Notes under the pieces: generated by a model
What the model saw: only the letters and a program-made list of their open reading frames with translations
Told to the model about the DNA's origin: nothing
Databases searched by the model: none
Program-made: the position numbers and the translations under genes
In this document: piece after piece, positions 25,140 to 34,358 of the stretch
How the letters are laid out: every line of letters begins with the position of its first letter
Position numbering within the stretch: position 1 is the stretch's first letter
Assembly: GCA_023388055.1 (NCBI GenBank)
Contig: JAEWGW010000004.1
Location: 1 to 64,000, forward strand
DNA from: Bacillota bacterium
GTDB lineage: Bacteria > Bacillota > Bacilli > Paenibacillales > NBRC-103111
Direction of reading: 5' to 3'
DNA length: 64,000 bases

Positions 25140-27101
25140 ATGTCTGCACATTGTGAAATCTTTGTTTATGGGGCTACACCGGGAGGAATTGGAGCGGCAA
25201 TTGCCGCCGCCAGGAAGGGCAGGCGTGTGGTGCTGGCTGAACCCACCGGGCATGTAGGCGGATTGATGACCAGCGGCTTGGGCAGAACGGATATCGATTG
25301 GCCGGAGGCCTCCGGGGCTATTTACCGGGAATTTCTGCACAAGGTGCTGGCCCATTATACGGAACGCTACGGCGCCGGCTCCCGGCAGGTGGAGGATTGC
25401 CGCAACGGGATGTTCTTCGAGCCGTCGGTGGCATCACAGCTGTTTGCCGCCATGCTGGACGCGGAAAAACCGAATTTAACCGTAATTACCGGCTATTTGT
25501 TGAAGCGTACCGTTACAGAGCATGGCCGGCTGGTTGCCGTGGAAGCAGCTTCCGCTGACGGAAAGCTGGAACGCTGGCAGGCGGATGCTTTTATTGACGC
25601 CACCTATGAGGGTGATCTGGCTGCCGCCGCCGGAGTTCCTTATCTGACAGGCCGGGAAGCACGGGATGACTGGAACGAGGAATATGCCGGAGTGCTGTAT
25701 ATGAATTTTGACCCCACCAAAAGGGTCTTGCCGGGAAGCACGGGTGAGGGGGACCACCGGATTCAGGCGTACAACTACCGGCTGTGTCTGACAGATGTCC
25801 CGGAAAACCGGGTACCCTGTTATAAGCCGGAGGTATACCAGAGAGAGGATTACACCAGTCTGATCGGAGATGTGGAGGCCGGACGGGTGAAATCCATCCG
25901 GGATGTGCTGAATATTCTTCCCGTCCCCAACGGCAAAACCGATGCCAATAACCACCACTATTGCATGTGCTCCAGCGACCTGCCAGAGGAAAACCAGGAG
26001 TACCTGGAGGGGGATGAGTGTGTCCGCAAACGTATCCGCACCCGGCAGCGGCATTATCTGGAGGGACTGCTCTGGTTTCTCCAAAATGATGAATCATTGC
26101 CTGCCGCTTTCCGGCAGGATGCCCTCCGGTTTGGTTATGCCGCCGATGAATTTGCCGAGAACGGGCATTTCCCGCCCCAGCTCTATGTCCGGGAGGGAAG
26201 ACGGATCTGCGGCGAATACATGTTTACGGAAAATGACGCCCGGCTTGCACCCGGACTGGGCCGGACTCCGGTTCACGGAGACAGTGTGGTAGTGGGCTCC
26301 TACGCCATCGATTCTCATGCTACACGAAAGCGGGAGCCGGAAGGGGAAAATGTGGCTCTGGAGGGTTTCCTGGGGTTGGGCTGGATTACCGAAATTTATC
26401 AGGTTCCTTATGGAGTGATGGTACCGCAGAAGGTGGACGGCCTGCTGGTTCCCGTAGCCGTCTCCGCCACACATATGGGGCTGGGCACTATCCGTATGGA
26501 GCCGTGCTGGATGCAGCTGGGTTTTGCAGCCGGCGTTGCGGCGGATCTGAGCCTTACGCTGGGCATTCCGGAGCGCAGGCTGCCCATTGACCTGCTCCAG
26601 GACCGGCTCCTGGAGGAAGGACAGATGATCACCTATTTCCGGGATGCAAACCCGCTTACGGAGGAGGGGGCAGCCCTGCAATATTGGGGGGCAAAGGGTG
26701 TGTTTGACGGCTACGAAGCCCAACCGGATCAGCCGGCAAGCGTGGCCTGTGCTTCCAGTCTGCTGGCTCTGGCCCGGCTTTTGCCTGGCGGACGCGGTCT
26801 GCCCGCTCTGCCCGCATCGGCCGCCATATTGCCTGCCGGGGTGGATATGGGCCCGAGATTGCCCAAAGATGAGCCTTCACCGGCTGAATATTGGCAGTCA
26901 CATCCCATGCTGACCAGGCCGATGCTGTCCCGTTGGGTGGAGACACTGAACAGCAGCCTGTCGGCAGGAATAAGCTTAAGCGGGGATGTGACGCTGAACA
27001 CCGGTTCCGGCGGCGCCGCTGATGATTCAGCCGGAAGCATCGTGCGGATGGGTGAGCTGTGCCGCATTGTGTACCAATTCCTGAAGAAAAACCGCAGCTG
27101 A
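25140..27101 (+). CDS. FAD-dependent oxidoreductase (FAD_oxidored family)
   Basis: Flavoprotein of 653 residues. The N-terminal nucleotide-binding motif reads EIFVYGATPGGIGAAIAAA, followed by VVLAEPTGHVGGLMTSGLG, diagnostic for the FAD_oxidored family that includes proteins found with sugar and polysaccharide degradation genes. A second conserved stretch, FIDATYEGDLAAAAGVPY, and a late GLGTIRMEPCWMQLGFAAG complete the FAD fold. The substrate is unknown. The ATG at 25140 has AAGGAG 8 bases upstream; the ATG at 25065 is rejected as it has no site and extends the family start by 25 residues. A TATAAT at 25101-25106 may be its -10. Probably controlled by the divergent AraC protein. Confidence 0.87.
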   Translation: MSAHCEIFVYGATPGGIGAAIAAARKGRRVVLAEPTGHVGGLMTSGLGRTDIDWPEASGAIYREFLHKVLAHYTERYGAGSRQVEDCRNGMFFEPSVASQLFAAMLDAEKPNLTVITGYLLKRTVTEHGRLVAVEAASADGKLERWQADAFIDATYEGDLAAAAGVPYLTGREARDDWNEEYAGVLYMNFDPTKRVLPGSTGEGDHRIQAYNYRLCLTDVPENRVPCYKPEVYQREDYTSLIGDVEAGRVKSIRDVLNILPVPNGKTDANNHHYCMCSSDLPEENQEYLEGDECVRKRIRTRQRHYLEGLLWFLQNDESLPAAFRQDALRFGYAADEFAENGHFPPQLYVREGRRICGEYMFTENDARLAPGLGRTPVHGDSVVVGSYAIDSHATRKREPEGENVALEGFLGLGWITEIYQVPYGVMVPQKVDGLLVPVAVSATHMGLGTIRMEPCWMQLGFAAGVAADLSLTLGIPERRLPIDLLQDRLLEEGQMITYFRDANPLTEEGAALQYWGAKGVFDGYEAQPDQPASVACASSLLALARLLPGGRGLPALPASAAILPAGVDMGPRLPKDEPSPAEYWQSHPMLTRPMLSRWVETLNSSLSAGISLSGDVTLNTGSGGAADDSAGSIVRMGELCRIVYQFLKKNRS

Positions 27102-27142
27102 GGGAAAAAGGCGCTGCTCCGCCTCTATCTCCCAGCAAACAG

Positions 27143-27197
27143 AGCCCTTATTATGCGGAGTATCCGGCTTAAGGCCGGGATCCACATAATAAGGGCT
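27143..27197. terminator. Bidirectional terminator between convergent genes
   Basis: AGCCCTTATTATG near 27143-27155 is inverted at about 27185-27197, with an inner CCGG-type stem, ending in T on either side. It serves both the FAD oxidoreductase and the secreted protein gene that ends at 27242. Confidence 0.8.
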
Positions 27198-27241
27198 CCT
27201 ATTTTGTTATATAAGGTTATGCTAGTTTCTCCTTCAGCGAA

Positions 27242-28306
27242 TTACGCCTCCGGAGCCTCCGCTACAAGAGTCATCTTCAGCGCTGTGCCGATAGGAGGCA
27301 GGCTTTTGGTCAGCCTCGGTGTGTAAAAACCAACCACCCGCGCTCCCTTTGTCAGCTCGCTCACCCCGATGTCCTTGCCTTCCGCATTCTGCAGCACCGT
27401 ATCCTTGGCAATCCGGAGCACAACCTCTTCAGGGGAGCTGTCTGTCAGACCTGCGCCCTTCACCCGGACGGATACATCTCCGGTATCACCTTGAAGGATT
27501 TCCTCAACAGTACCCCAGGTTCCCAGGACATCCTTGGCTTCCAGGGCAGAAACAACCTTAATCTGGAAAGCCGCGGTTTGGGGAGGCAGGCTCATGGTCA
27601 TCGCTAAGGAATGCTCCACTTCAACCTCCATCCCGATGGTCAAGGCGGAGAAATCCAGCTTGGCACCGTCCGCACCGACAATTTCCGTTTGCTCTCCCAC
27701 ATTCAGTACAACGCCGCCTGTTCCAAATCCATTGATGTGAAGGGAACGGCGTCCTTCGTGATCCTGTACAGCAGTGACTACACCTGTGGCATGAACCGAT
27801 TTTCTCTCCTCCTTGGCTGTAATGGAGATTCCGTCATTGCCGGATGCCACCGCACCAGGCAGTACCTCTGTGAAGAAGGACGCCGGAACATACAGCTTGC
27901 TCTCAATCAAAGCAGGCGCCGCCTCCAGCTTCTTCAGCATTTTGTTCACTGCATATTGATTCTCTCCGGTTTTCACTGTGGTCAATACGTTGTCCTTCGT
28001 CAGCTCCACAGAATACGCTTCAGCATTCCATTGCAGCTGGAAGCCCATAGCCTCCGCTACTGCGCGAAGGGGCAGCATCGCTTCTCCACCTTGGCCCAGG
28101 TATCCGGTATCCGTCAGATTTTGTCCGTTCACCTGAACGGGTACAACAGCCTGCTTCAAATGATCAGAGTTGATAAGCGCCAAGGTGGGAACAGGCTGCC
28201 CCTGCGGTTGATTCGCCGCTTCGGCTTGAGCCCAGGCAGCACCTCCTCCTGTGACTGCAAGTGCCAGCGCGATAGCCGCCGCCATTTTTTTCGTTGTGTT
28301 ATGCAT
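27242..28306 (-). CDS. Secreted copper amine oxidase N-terminal domain protein
   Basis: Exported protein of 354 residues with a classic signal peptide (MHNTTKKMAAAIALALAVTG, cleavage likely after AWAQA near residue 28). Residues about 45-160 form a Cu_amine_oxidN1-type domain (EAMLPLRAVAEAMGFQLQW and SKLYVPASFFTEVL), a module abundant in Paenibacillaceae cell-surface proteins; despite the name it does not itself bind copper for catalysis. The C-terminal 190 residues are beta-rich with no recognised motif. Its role is probably structural or wall-associated. It is preceded by a purine-rich AAGGA site 11 bases from the ATG. Confidence 0.82.
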   Translation of the reverse strand: MHNTTKKMAAAIALALAVTGGGAAWAQAEAANQPQGQPVPTLALINSDHLKQAVVPVQVNGQNLTDTGYLGQGGEAMLPLRAVAEAMGFQLQWNAEAYSVELTKDNVLTTVKTGENQYAVNKMLKKLEAAPALIESKLYVPASFFTEVLPGAVASGNDGISITAKEERKSVHATGVVTAVQDHEGRRSLHINGFGTGGVVLNVGEQTEIVGADGAKLDFSALTIGMEVEVEHSLAMTMSLPPQTAAFQIKVVSALEAKDVLGTWGTVEEILQGDTGDVSVRVKGAGLTDSSPEEVVLRIAKDTVLQNAEGKDIGVSELTKGARVVGFYTPRLTKSLPPIGTALKMTLVAEAPEA

Positions 28307-28513
28307 ACTTGTCCACTTCCTTTCGCTATGATCATGATGATGTACATTGTCCTTAACGGTGCGGTTCTGGAAAATGTTGCACTTGATAATATATCCATAA
28401 TTTTACATAATCATACCATATAAAAAAATGGGCGGACTTTTCACCCTTTTGCCTATTGCGCATACAGTGAATAGACGAATATCCCGATGGGCCAAAAGAA
28501 AGGATGGATGAAC

Positions 28514-29092
28514 ATGAATCCTATATTGCAGGATCCCCGTTTATGTCTGTGTGCCGACTCCACCCAAACCCTGAATTACCGCCGGGACAGCCGGAATTAT
28601 GTGACCCAGCTGTTTGGAACAGAGTTCCCTGCCATCAAAACCGGTTTTTTTAATGTCCATATGAGCCAGGGCATGATCGTACCGCCCCATTGGCATCCCA
28701 ATGCAGATGAAATGGTATTTGTGATCTGCGGGGAAATTATCGCCTCCGTGTTTAACCCTTTCACCCGGCGCCTTATGACCTGCACTCTGAAGCCCGGCCA
28801 GGTCATCCAGCTGCCGAAGGGCTGGTATCATTGGTTTGTCGCCGCAACCGACAACACCCATGTACTCACCATATTCGATGTCCCTACCCCTGATGTGGTA
28901 TTCGGCGCGGACTTCCTGAGCTGCACCCCTCCTGAGGTGATGAACCGCGCTTTCTGCATAAACCCGCAGGAATATGCCCAGGCTGTAGCTCCAATCCAGG
29001 ATGCGCTGCTTTTGGGTCCGCCCCCCGGTTGTGTGCCGATGGTTCAGGACCAGCAGCAGGGCTGTGAATTCCCCGGACCGGTGTTCCGGTAA
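28514..29092 (+). CDS. Cupin domain protein (oxalate decarboxylase-like monocupin)
   Basis: Single-domain cupin of 192 residues. The first cupin motif reads PPHWHPNADEMVFVICGE, carrying the two His and a Glu that bind metal, and the second appears in the stretch PGQVIQLPKGWYHWFVAATD, with a His in the expected place. The arrangement is that of bicupin oxalate decarboxylases cut to one domain. The C-terminal 45 residues are rich in Pro, Gly and Gln. The ATG at 28514 is preferred over the one at 28508 because AGGA lies 9 bases upstream. Substrate not known. Monocistronic, followed by a terminator. Confidence 0.8.
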   Translation: MNPILQDPRLCLCADSTQTLNYRRDSRNYVTQLFGTEFPAIKTGFFNVHMSQGMIVPPHWHPNADEMVFVICGEIIASVFNPFTRRLMTCTLKPGQVIQLPKGWYHWFVAATDNTHVLTIFDVPTPDVVFGADFLSCTPPEVMNRAFCINPQEYAQAVAPIQDALLLGPPPGCVPMVQDQQQGCEFPGPVFR

Positions 29093-29122
29093 CCATCCAC
29101 CCCCTCTGCGTCAAAGAAAAGA

Positions 29123-29151
29123 AACCTGCCGAATTCGAAATCCGGCAGGTT
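29123..29151. terminator. Bidirectional terminator between cupin and nif-like operon
   Basis: AACCTGCCG (29123-29131) is exactly inverted at 29143-29151. T-rich tracts follow on both strands, so it ends both the cupin gene and the ten-gene nif-like/ABC operon. Confidence 0.88.
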
Positions 29152-29170
29152 TTCTTCTTTTATCTACAGA

Positions 29171-30244
29171 TCAGTGCTTAAATTGAGTAGTCACCAGATC
29201 CGCTACCTTCACCTGATCCTTCTTCAGGGCACCGGCCGCTACCAAGTCGTCCACCCACGGCTGGAGCAAATCGGTAGACAGCTTCGCATCGGTGTAGAAA
29301 TAGTGGGTTGCATTCACCGGCTGGCCGATATACTCCGCTGTCAGCTTCACCGATTCCTCCGTGTTGGCGTTGGCCCACTCCTGAGCCTTTTCAATGGCAT
29401 GGACAAACCGTTGAACGGCTTCCGGATTCTCTTGAATGAACTTTTCGGAGAAATAGTAGGTGGACACACCGGAAGCAGCGCCCAGCCCCGTGTCATTGGA
29501 ATCCGCCAGCAAGGTCAGCTTGCTGTCCGCAGCCAGCTTGTAGAACGGGGGATGGATGCCTGCAATGTCCAGATTACCCTGCTGCACCGCCTGAATGGCC
29601 GCCGTATCCGTATCGAAGGTCACATACTGAATCTGGCTGGCATCAAGCCCGGCATTGCGGAATATCTGATTCAGGATAAAGGTATTGCAGCTGGGAGCGG
29701 TGCCGCTGACGGTGATTTTGCCGCCTTTTTTGGACTCCACAAACTCCTTCAGGGATTTGCCCTCAAACTTGGAGCTGGCCACATAACGCATATGGCGGAA
29801 TTTCGGGTCCACATTGCCAGGCGGATCCACTTCCTTCAGGGTAACGGCCTTGATCTTCGCCCCGCCTGCTACGAAGGTAGCCAATGCATTGGGAAGCGCC
29901 GTCCCGATATCATTGGTGCCGTTCAGAATGGAAGGAAGCTTCTGGGCGGTAGTCAGCTCTCCGGTGTATTGAATATTCAACCCCTCGCCAGTAAAAAAGC
30001 CCTTTTTCTCCGCCACCACCCATGGGGTAGATGAGCAATTCTTCTGGGTATCCACCTTCAGGGTGATCAATTCCTTGCCCGATGCCGAACCGGCAGGTGC
30101 TCCGCTCTTCAGATCCTTCAGCCCCTCCGCACCGGCGATGGAATCCTGGGTTCTGCCGTAATAAGCGCCAACGCCCACTCCCCCGGCAATCACCAGGGCA
30201 ATGCCCCCAATCAGAATAAACCGCTGTTTTTTCTGCAATGCCAT
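29171..30244 (-). CDS. ABC substrate-binding protein, sulfonate/taurine (SsuA/NMT1) type
   Basis: Periplasmic-type binding protein of 357 residues from the NMT1/SsuA family that captures alkanesulfonates, taurine, nitrate or thiamine precursors. The N-terminus is a single hydrophobic helix (FILIGGIALVIAGGVGVGAYYG) without any cysteine, so it is not a standard lipoprotein and probably stays as an uncleaved anchor. Family motifs include KNCSSTPWVVAEKKGFF at the start of the mature part and DIAGIHPPFYKLAADS in the ligand cleft. AAGGAGG lies 8 bases before the ATG. It is the last gene of the ten-gene nif-like operon, which points to an organosulfur ligand. Confidence 0.88.
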   Translation of the reverse strand: MALQKKQRFILIGGIALVIAGGVGVGAYYGRTQDSIAGAEGLKDLKSGAPAGSASGKELITLKVDTQKNCSSTPWVVAEKKGFFTGEGLNIQYTGELTTAQKLPSILNGTNDIGTALPNALATFVAGGAKIKAVTLKEVDPPGNVDPKFRHMRYVASSKFEGKSLKEFVESKKGGKITVSGTAPSCNTFILNQIFRNAGLDASQIQYVTFDTDTAAIQAVQQGNLDIAGIHPPFYKLAADSKLTLLADSNDTGLGAASGVSTYYFSEKFIQENPEAVQRFVHAIEKAQEWANANTEESVKLTAEYIGQPVNATHYFYTDAKLSTDLLQPWVDDLVAAGALKKDQVKVADLVTTQFKH

Positions 30245-30284
30245 ACTCTGTTCCTCCTTAAATTGAATAACATTGGTCCATCCC

Positions 30285-31061
30285 TTATCCGATCTCCACA
30301 GCTTCCTTCCACACCAAAAAATGCTTTTTCAGCCGGCCAAACACCACGTTGATGATGATGGCAAGCAAGGTGATAAACAGGACCACTCCGTACATCAGCG
30401 GCAGGTCATACCGCACCGTAGCGTTGACATAATACCAGCCCAAACCGGTGCTGGCTCCGATCACCTCTGAGGCAATAATCATAAAGAAGGAGATTTGGGC
30501 GGCCATTTCGATCCCCGTAAAAATATTAGGCAGCGTAAACGGAAGGATTACCTTCACAAACAGCTCCTTCCGTGAGGCCCCCATGGATCTGGCTGCCCGG
30601 ACCAGCTGCGGGTCCACACTTCTTGCTCCGGCAATGGTCTGGAACAGCAAAGGCCAGTTGGCCGCCCAGAAAATCACCGCCACCTTCTCCGCTGTTCCGA
30701 TTCCGAAGAAAATCATAAAAATCGGAATGATGGCAAAGGGATTCAGCTTTTCGCACATCCGCAGAAAGGGCAGGAGAAGCCGCTCGAAGCCTCTAAAGAA
30801 GGTCCCCAGCAAAAAGCCCAATGGCACCGCGATGACAAAGGACAAGCCAAACCCCAGCCCCACCCGTCCCAAACTCACTCCCATCTGCTTAAAAAGGGTG
30901 TCTGACACGGCGGAATGGTAAAGGGATTGGATGGCTAGAGACGGCGAGGAAATCACCCCTTCCGGGACCAGTCCCGCCCCAATTTCCCAGAGAACAAAAA
31001 AGAGCAGAATCGGGATGCTGCCATAAGCCGCTTTTCGCAGCCCTCGCTGAAACCTGTTCAT
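30285..31061 (-). CDS. ABC transporter permease, SsuC/TauC type (second)
   Basis: Inner-membrane permease of 258 residues with six predicted helices, BPD_transp_1 fold. The ATPase-contact loop reads RSMGASRKELFVKVILPFTLP, as in SsuC and TauC. The ATG at 31061 has GGAGGAGG about 12 bases upstream; the TTG-led frame to 31094 has no site. It lies 40 bases ahead of the binding-protein gene and 48 bases after the stop of a second, related permease gene. Two different permeases imply a heterodimeric channel, unlike the usual SsuC homodimer. Confidence 0.88.
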   Translation of the reverse strand: MNRFQRGLRKAAYGSIPILLFFVLWEIGAGLVPEGVISSPSLAIQSLYHSAVSDTLFKQMGVSLGRVGLGFGLSFVIAVPLGFLLGTFFRGFERLLLPFLRMCEKLNPFAIIPIFMIFFGIGTAEKVAVIFWAANWPLLFQTIAGARSVDPQLVRAARSMGASRKELFVKVILPFTLPNIFTGIEMAAQISFFMIIASEVIGASTGLGWYYVNATVRYDLPLMYGVVLFITLLAIIINVVFGRLKKHFLVWKEAVEIG

Positions 31062-31109
31062 ATTCGCGTACGACCTCCTCCCGTAAATGGCCAAAATGGT
31101 CGATCCCCG

Positions 31110-31895
31110 TCAGGCATGTCTGCCCTCAGGCGTCTCCTTCCAATCCACAATGCTTTTCTCCAGCGCCTCCAACAGCACATTCAGAAGCAGTCCTACCCCT
31201 GCCACCAGAATGGCTCCCAAATAAATCCGGGGCACAAAGCCCATGCTTTGGGCATTATGGATCAGCCAGCCCAGACCGGAGTCGGCCCCCATACTCTCCG
31301 CACCGATGAGCATCAGGAAGCTCATGGTCAAACCGCTGCGGATGCCGGTCATAATAGCCGGAAAGGCGGCAGGCAGCACCACCTTGAAAAAGATGGTCAC
31401 CGGACCGGCGCTCATGGCCTTGGCGCAGCGCACCAGAAGCGGGTCCACATTCTGAATGCCCGCCATGGTGGTGAAGAGAATCGGCCAGAAGGAGGACCAG
31501 AAGATAACTGTATAAATCCCCCCTTCACCCACACCGGCTATTACAACGAAAATAGGGAAAAGAATAAACGGCGGAATTTGGGACAGAAATACCGTCAGAG
31601 TTTTAAGGAACCGGGCCACGGCCGGCAGTGCTCCTGCCAGAATGAAGCCTACAGGCAAAGCCAACGCGGCAGCCAGCAGAAATCCGATAAACACCCGTTT
31701 GAGGCTGACGGAGATGTATACAATCATTTTGATCACGGTCATATCCAAACCTACCCGTATCACCTCGGAGAAGGGCGGGACAAAAACCGGGCTGACCCAT
31801 CCCAACCGGGGAGCAAGCTCCCAAATCAGAAGCAGCAGAAGAAACAGATACCAGCTTAAGAGCTTGTTGTGAACCAGGTTAAGCGTTCGACCCAT
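31110..31895 (-). CDS. ABC transporter permease, SsuC/TauC type (first)
   Basis: Inner-membrane permease of 261 residues with a starting hydrophobic helix (WYLFLLLLLIWELAP) and six helices overall. The EAA loop reads AKAMSAGPVTIFFKVVLPAAFP. AAGGAGG lies 7 bases before the ATG, and the gene starts 12 bases after the ATPase stop. With the neighbouring permease it would make a heterodimeric channel for the compound that the nitrogenase-like enzyme uses (inference from the operon). Confidence 0.88.
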   Translation of the reverse strand: MGRTLNLVHNKLLSWYLFLLLLLIWELAPRLGWVSPVFVPPFSEVIRVGLDMTVIKMIVYISVSLKRVFIGFLLAAALALPVGFILAGALPAVARFLKTLTVFLSQIPPFILFPIFVVIAGVGEGGIYTVIFWSSFWPILFTTMAGIQNVDPLLVRCAKAMSAGPVTIFFKVVLPAAFPAIMTGIRSGLTMSFLMLIGAESMGADSGLGWLIHNAQSMGFVPRIYLGAILVAGVGLLLNVLLEALEKSIVDWKETPEGRHA

Positions 31896-31907
31896 GGCAG
31901 AGCCTCC

Positions 31908-32783
31908 TTATAAGACAGCAGAAGCGGAAATCTGCTCCTCCAGATGGATATCCTGCGCAACGCGCGGCGTCTCTTCCACAGGCGGCAGCTGCTCCTCCTG
32001 GTTTTGGAGAAGCTCCCAAATCCGGTACCGGACCAGGCTGAAATCCGTGGTGGACAGCACATCGCCAACCCGCCTTGGACGGGGCAGCCCCACCTTCACA
32101 ATCTCCTTTATCGTGCCGGGATTGGCTGACATCACCGCCACCCTGTCGGCCAGTGCCACCGCCTCATCAATGCTGTGTGTGACGAAGATAATGGTTTTCC
32201 GGGTTTCCTCCCAAATCCGCAGCAGCTCATCCTGCAGGGTTTCCCGGGTTTGGGCATCCACGGCGGCGAAGGGTTCATCCATCAGCAGCACCTCAGGATC
32301 GTATGCTAATGCCCGGGCGATAGCCACCCGCTGCTTCATACCCCCGGACAGCTCATAGGGATAACGGTCCGCAAAGCCGGACAGATTCACCAGCTTGAGG
32401 AAACGGTCGCTGATTTCCTGGCGGTCCTTCTTGGGAACCCCCTTTACCTCCAAGCCGAATTCCACATTATGCCGCACCGTCCGCCAGGGGAACAGGGCAT
32501 AACCCTGCATAACAATCCCCCGGTCCAAAGCGGGTTTGGTGATTCTTTTGCCATCGATGAACAGCTCACCGGAAGTGGGCAGCGCCAGACCGGCGATCAG
32601 GTCCAGGAGTGTGGATTTGCCGCAGCCGCTGGGGCCCACGATAGTAAGAAACTCACCCTTGTTCACCGTCAGACTGACATTCTGGAGAGCGGAGAAAATC
32701 TGCTCCACCCCACTGGCATTACGCTTCATCTGGTAGTCCCTGTTGACGTTCCGGATTTCGATTTTTGCCGGTGATTCAGCCAT
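31908..32783 (-). CDS. ABC transporter ATP-binding protein, SsuB/TauB type
   Basis: ATPase of 291 residues. Walker A is GPSGCGKST, the signature LSGGMKQRVAIARAL, Walker B VLLMDEPFAAVD, and the His switch FVTHSIDEAV. This is the nitrate/sulfonate/taurine (SsuB/TauB/NrtD) subfamily. The ATG at 32783 has GGAGG 9 bases upstream and overlaps the stop of the NifD-like gene by 8 bases, so the transporter is translationally coupled to the enzyme; the frame extending to 33050 is a shadow inside that gene. The C-terminal 45 residues extend beyond the usual ATPase end and are acidic. Confidence 0.92.
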   Translation of the reverse strand: MAESPAKIEIRNVNRDYQMKRNASGVEQIFSALQNVSLTVNKGEFLTIVGPSGCGKSTLLDLIAGLALPTSGELFIDGKRITKPALDRGIVMQGYALFPWRTVRHNVEFGLEVKGVPKKDRQEISDRFLKLVNLSGFADRYPYELSGGMKQRVAIARALAYDPEVLLMDEPFAAVDAQTRETLQDELLRIWEETRKTIIFVTHSIDEAVALADRVAVMSANPGTIKEIVKVGLPRPRRVGDVLSTTDFSLVRYRIWELLQNQEEQLPPVEETPRVAQDIHLEEQISASAVL

Positions 32784-34335
32784 TGGCCACAACCTCCGCT
32801 TCCTGTTCCTCCAGGGCAGAATGGTCAATGTAGCGGAATGGGTCCTCGCTGTACCAGGATTCCCGGTACGGGAGCTTGGTATTGCCGCCCAAATTGCGGT
32901 TAAAGGAGGAATTGCGCATAATTCGTGCCACCCGGGTGGCCACCTCGAATACCCCCTGGTACCCCAAATAATCATTGCTTTGACCGAACAGCGGGAAGAT
33001 GGAGAAACCCTGCTTGGAGGCGGAGCCATTGCCCCCCAGATGGCCCACATACAGATCCGGCTGAATACGGCGCAGCAGGTTGGCCTGCTCGAACAGCTGC
33101 CCCGCGCCTACATTGAACACCTTGTCGTCCACACCCGGCACATCCTGCAGGAAATCATCCAACAGCGCCTCGCCGTATTTGTCAAAATGGTAGCCCCGCA
33201 AACCCACCACTTCCATCCCCAAATTGTACAGGAGCTCCGCCGTGGTCATAATGCGGATTTCGCCGCCGGTGACAAACACCTTCTTACCCTGCAGCTGCCT
33301 GCGGTAAAGCTCCAGCGCCTGGTTCAGCTCCCGGTTCTCCGATTCGATGAACCTCTCCGCCTGCTCCTCAATGCCGAAATAGGCGGCAATGTCGCGTATC
33401 CACTTGTTAGTATTGGTAATGCCGATGGGAATGGTCCTCATGACATAGGGGATGCCGTATTTACTCTTGAAATGCTCCACGAAATAGTCGTCATGGGTGG
33501 CGCAAATGCTGACATTAAGAGCCGCCTCATAAGAGTAAGTGAAGTCATCGGGATGGGAGAAGCAGGGCAGCACCCGCACCTCCAAATCCAGGGCGTTCAG
33601 GATGCGGATCAGCTCCACCTCGTCCACCCGGCTCATGGAGCCCACATTCAACAGATTGACGGTTTTGCTGATGCGCGCCTGGCGTTTGGCCTCCTCCAGC
33701 GGATCCTCCGGCAGCACACGTTTGTCCCTGGCTTTGTCCTCTCCAACCAGGTTCCGCAGAATCCCGTGATACACCGCATCATAGGCCGTCGCTTGAATCC
33801 GGGTTTTGAAGCCCTCGCAGTGAATAGGGACAATCCGGGCATTCACCTGCGTCTGGAGATCCTCCAGAATGCTGTCGATGTCGTCGCCGATCAAAGCAGG
33901 CACACAGGCATTCATCACGATAATGGCCTCCGGGCGGAATTCCTGCTCTGCCTTCAGCACCGCCTGACGCAGCTTCTTCTCGCCGCCCTGGATCACGTCC
34001 ACCTGGTCCAGATTGGTGTTAATCCAGCGCAAGCCGCGGGCGGAGGCGCTGCGCAGCTGCTGGAATACCTTGTTAATGCCTGCCATCTGCAGCATATTGG
34101 CGCCGCAGCCAACGGGGCTGTGCACCACCACCACCGAATCCCGCATGGAGGCCACCATGCCCAGACTCAGACTCAGCTGGCAGCCCTGGGTTTGGGAAAA
34201 GGTGCGTTTGGTATTAAACAGGCAGCCGCCCTTCTTGGATTGGCCGGACAGATCGCAGCAGGAGCCGCCGTAGGCGCCACAGGCCGCCAGCCGGTCCTCC
34301 CGGACGGGGGCCGCTTTATTCTTCAAGTAATCCAT
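32776..34335 (-). CDS. Nitrogenase-like component 1, NifD-like (alpha) subunit
   Basis: Nitrogenase component 1 fold protein of 519 residues. Three cysteines match the P-cluster ligands of NifD in order and spacing: C52 (QGCQL), C77 (SPVGCG) and C144 (MNACVPALIGDD). C278 in VSICATHDDYF lies 17 residues before GIP, exactly as NifD Cys275, which ligates the active-site cofactor. The cofactor His442 of NifD has no counterpart; the region reads FPLFGQSNDYLGYQG. An extra Cys-rich N-terminus holds C19, C26, C27 and C38. This fits a nitrogenase-like reductase with a NifB-derived cofactor rather than true NifD. GGAGGG lies 6 bases before the ATG. Confidence 0.9.
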   Translation of the reverse strand: MDYLKNKAAPVREDRLAACGAYGGSCCDLSGQSKKGGCLFNTKRTFSQTQGCQLSLSLGMVASMRDSVVVVHSPVGCGANMLQMAGINKVFQQLRSASARGLRWINTNLDQVDVIQGGEKKLRQAVLKAEQEFRPEAIIVMNACVPALIGDDIDSILEDLQTQVNARIVPIHCEGFKTRIQATAYDAVYHGILRNLVGEDKARDKRVLPEDPLEEAKRQARISKTVNLLNVGSMSRVDEVELIRILNALDLEVRVLPCFSHPDDFTYSYEAALNVSICATHDDYFVEHFKSKYGIPYVMRTIPIGITNTNKWIRDIAAYFGIEEQAERFIESENRELNQALELYRRQLQGKKVFVTGGEIRIMTTAELLYNLGMEVVGLRGYHFDKYGEALLDDFLQDVPGVDDKVFNVGAGQLFEQANLLRRIQPDLYVGHLGGNGSASKQGFSIFPLFGQSNDYLGYQGVFEVATRVARIMRNSSFNRNLGGNTKLPYRESWYSEDPFRYIDHSALEEQEAEVVANG

Positions 34336-34358
34336 GTGTATCCCTCCAGTTTAAGGAG

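Noticed and set aside
27242..28306. Active copper amine oxidase
   Set aside because: Only the N-terminal-type domain is present; the catalytic domain with the topaquinone Tyr is absent.
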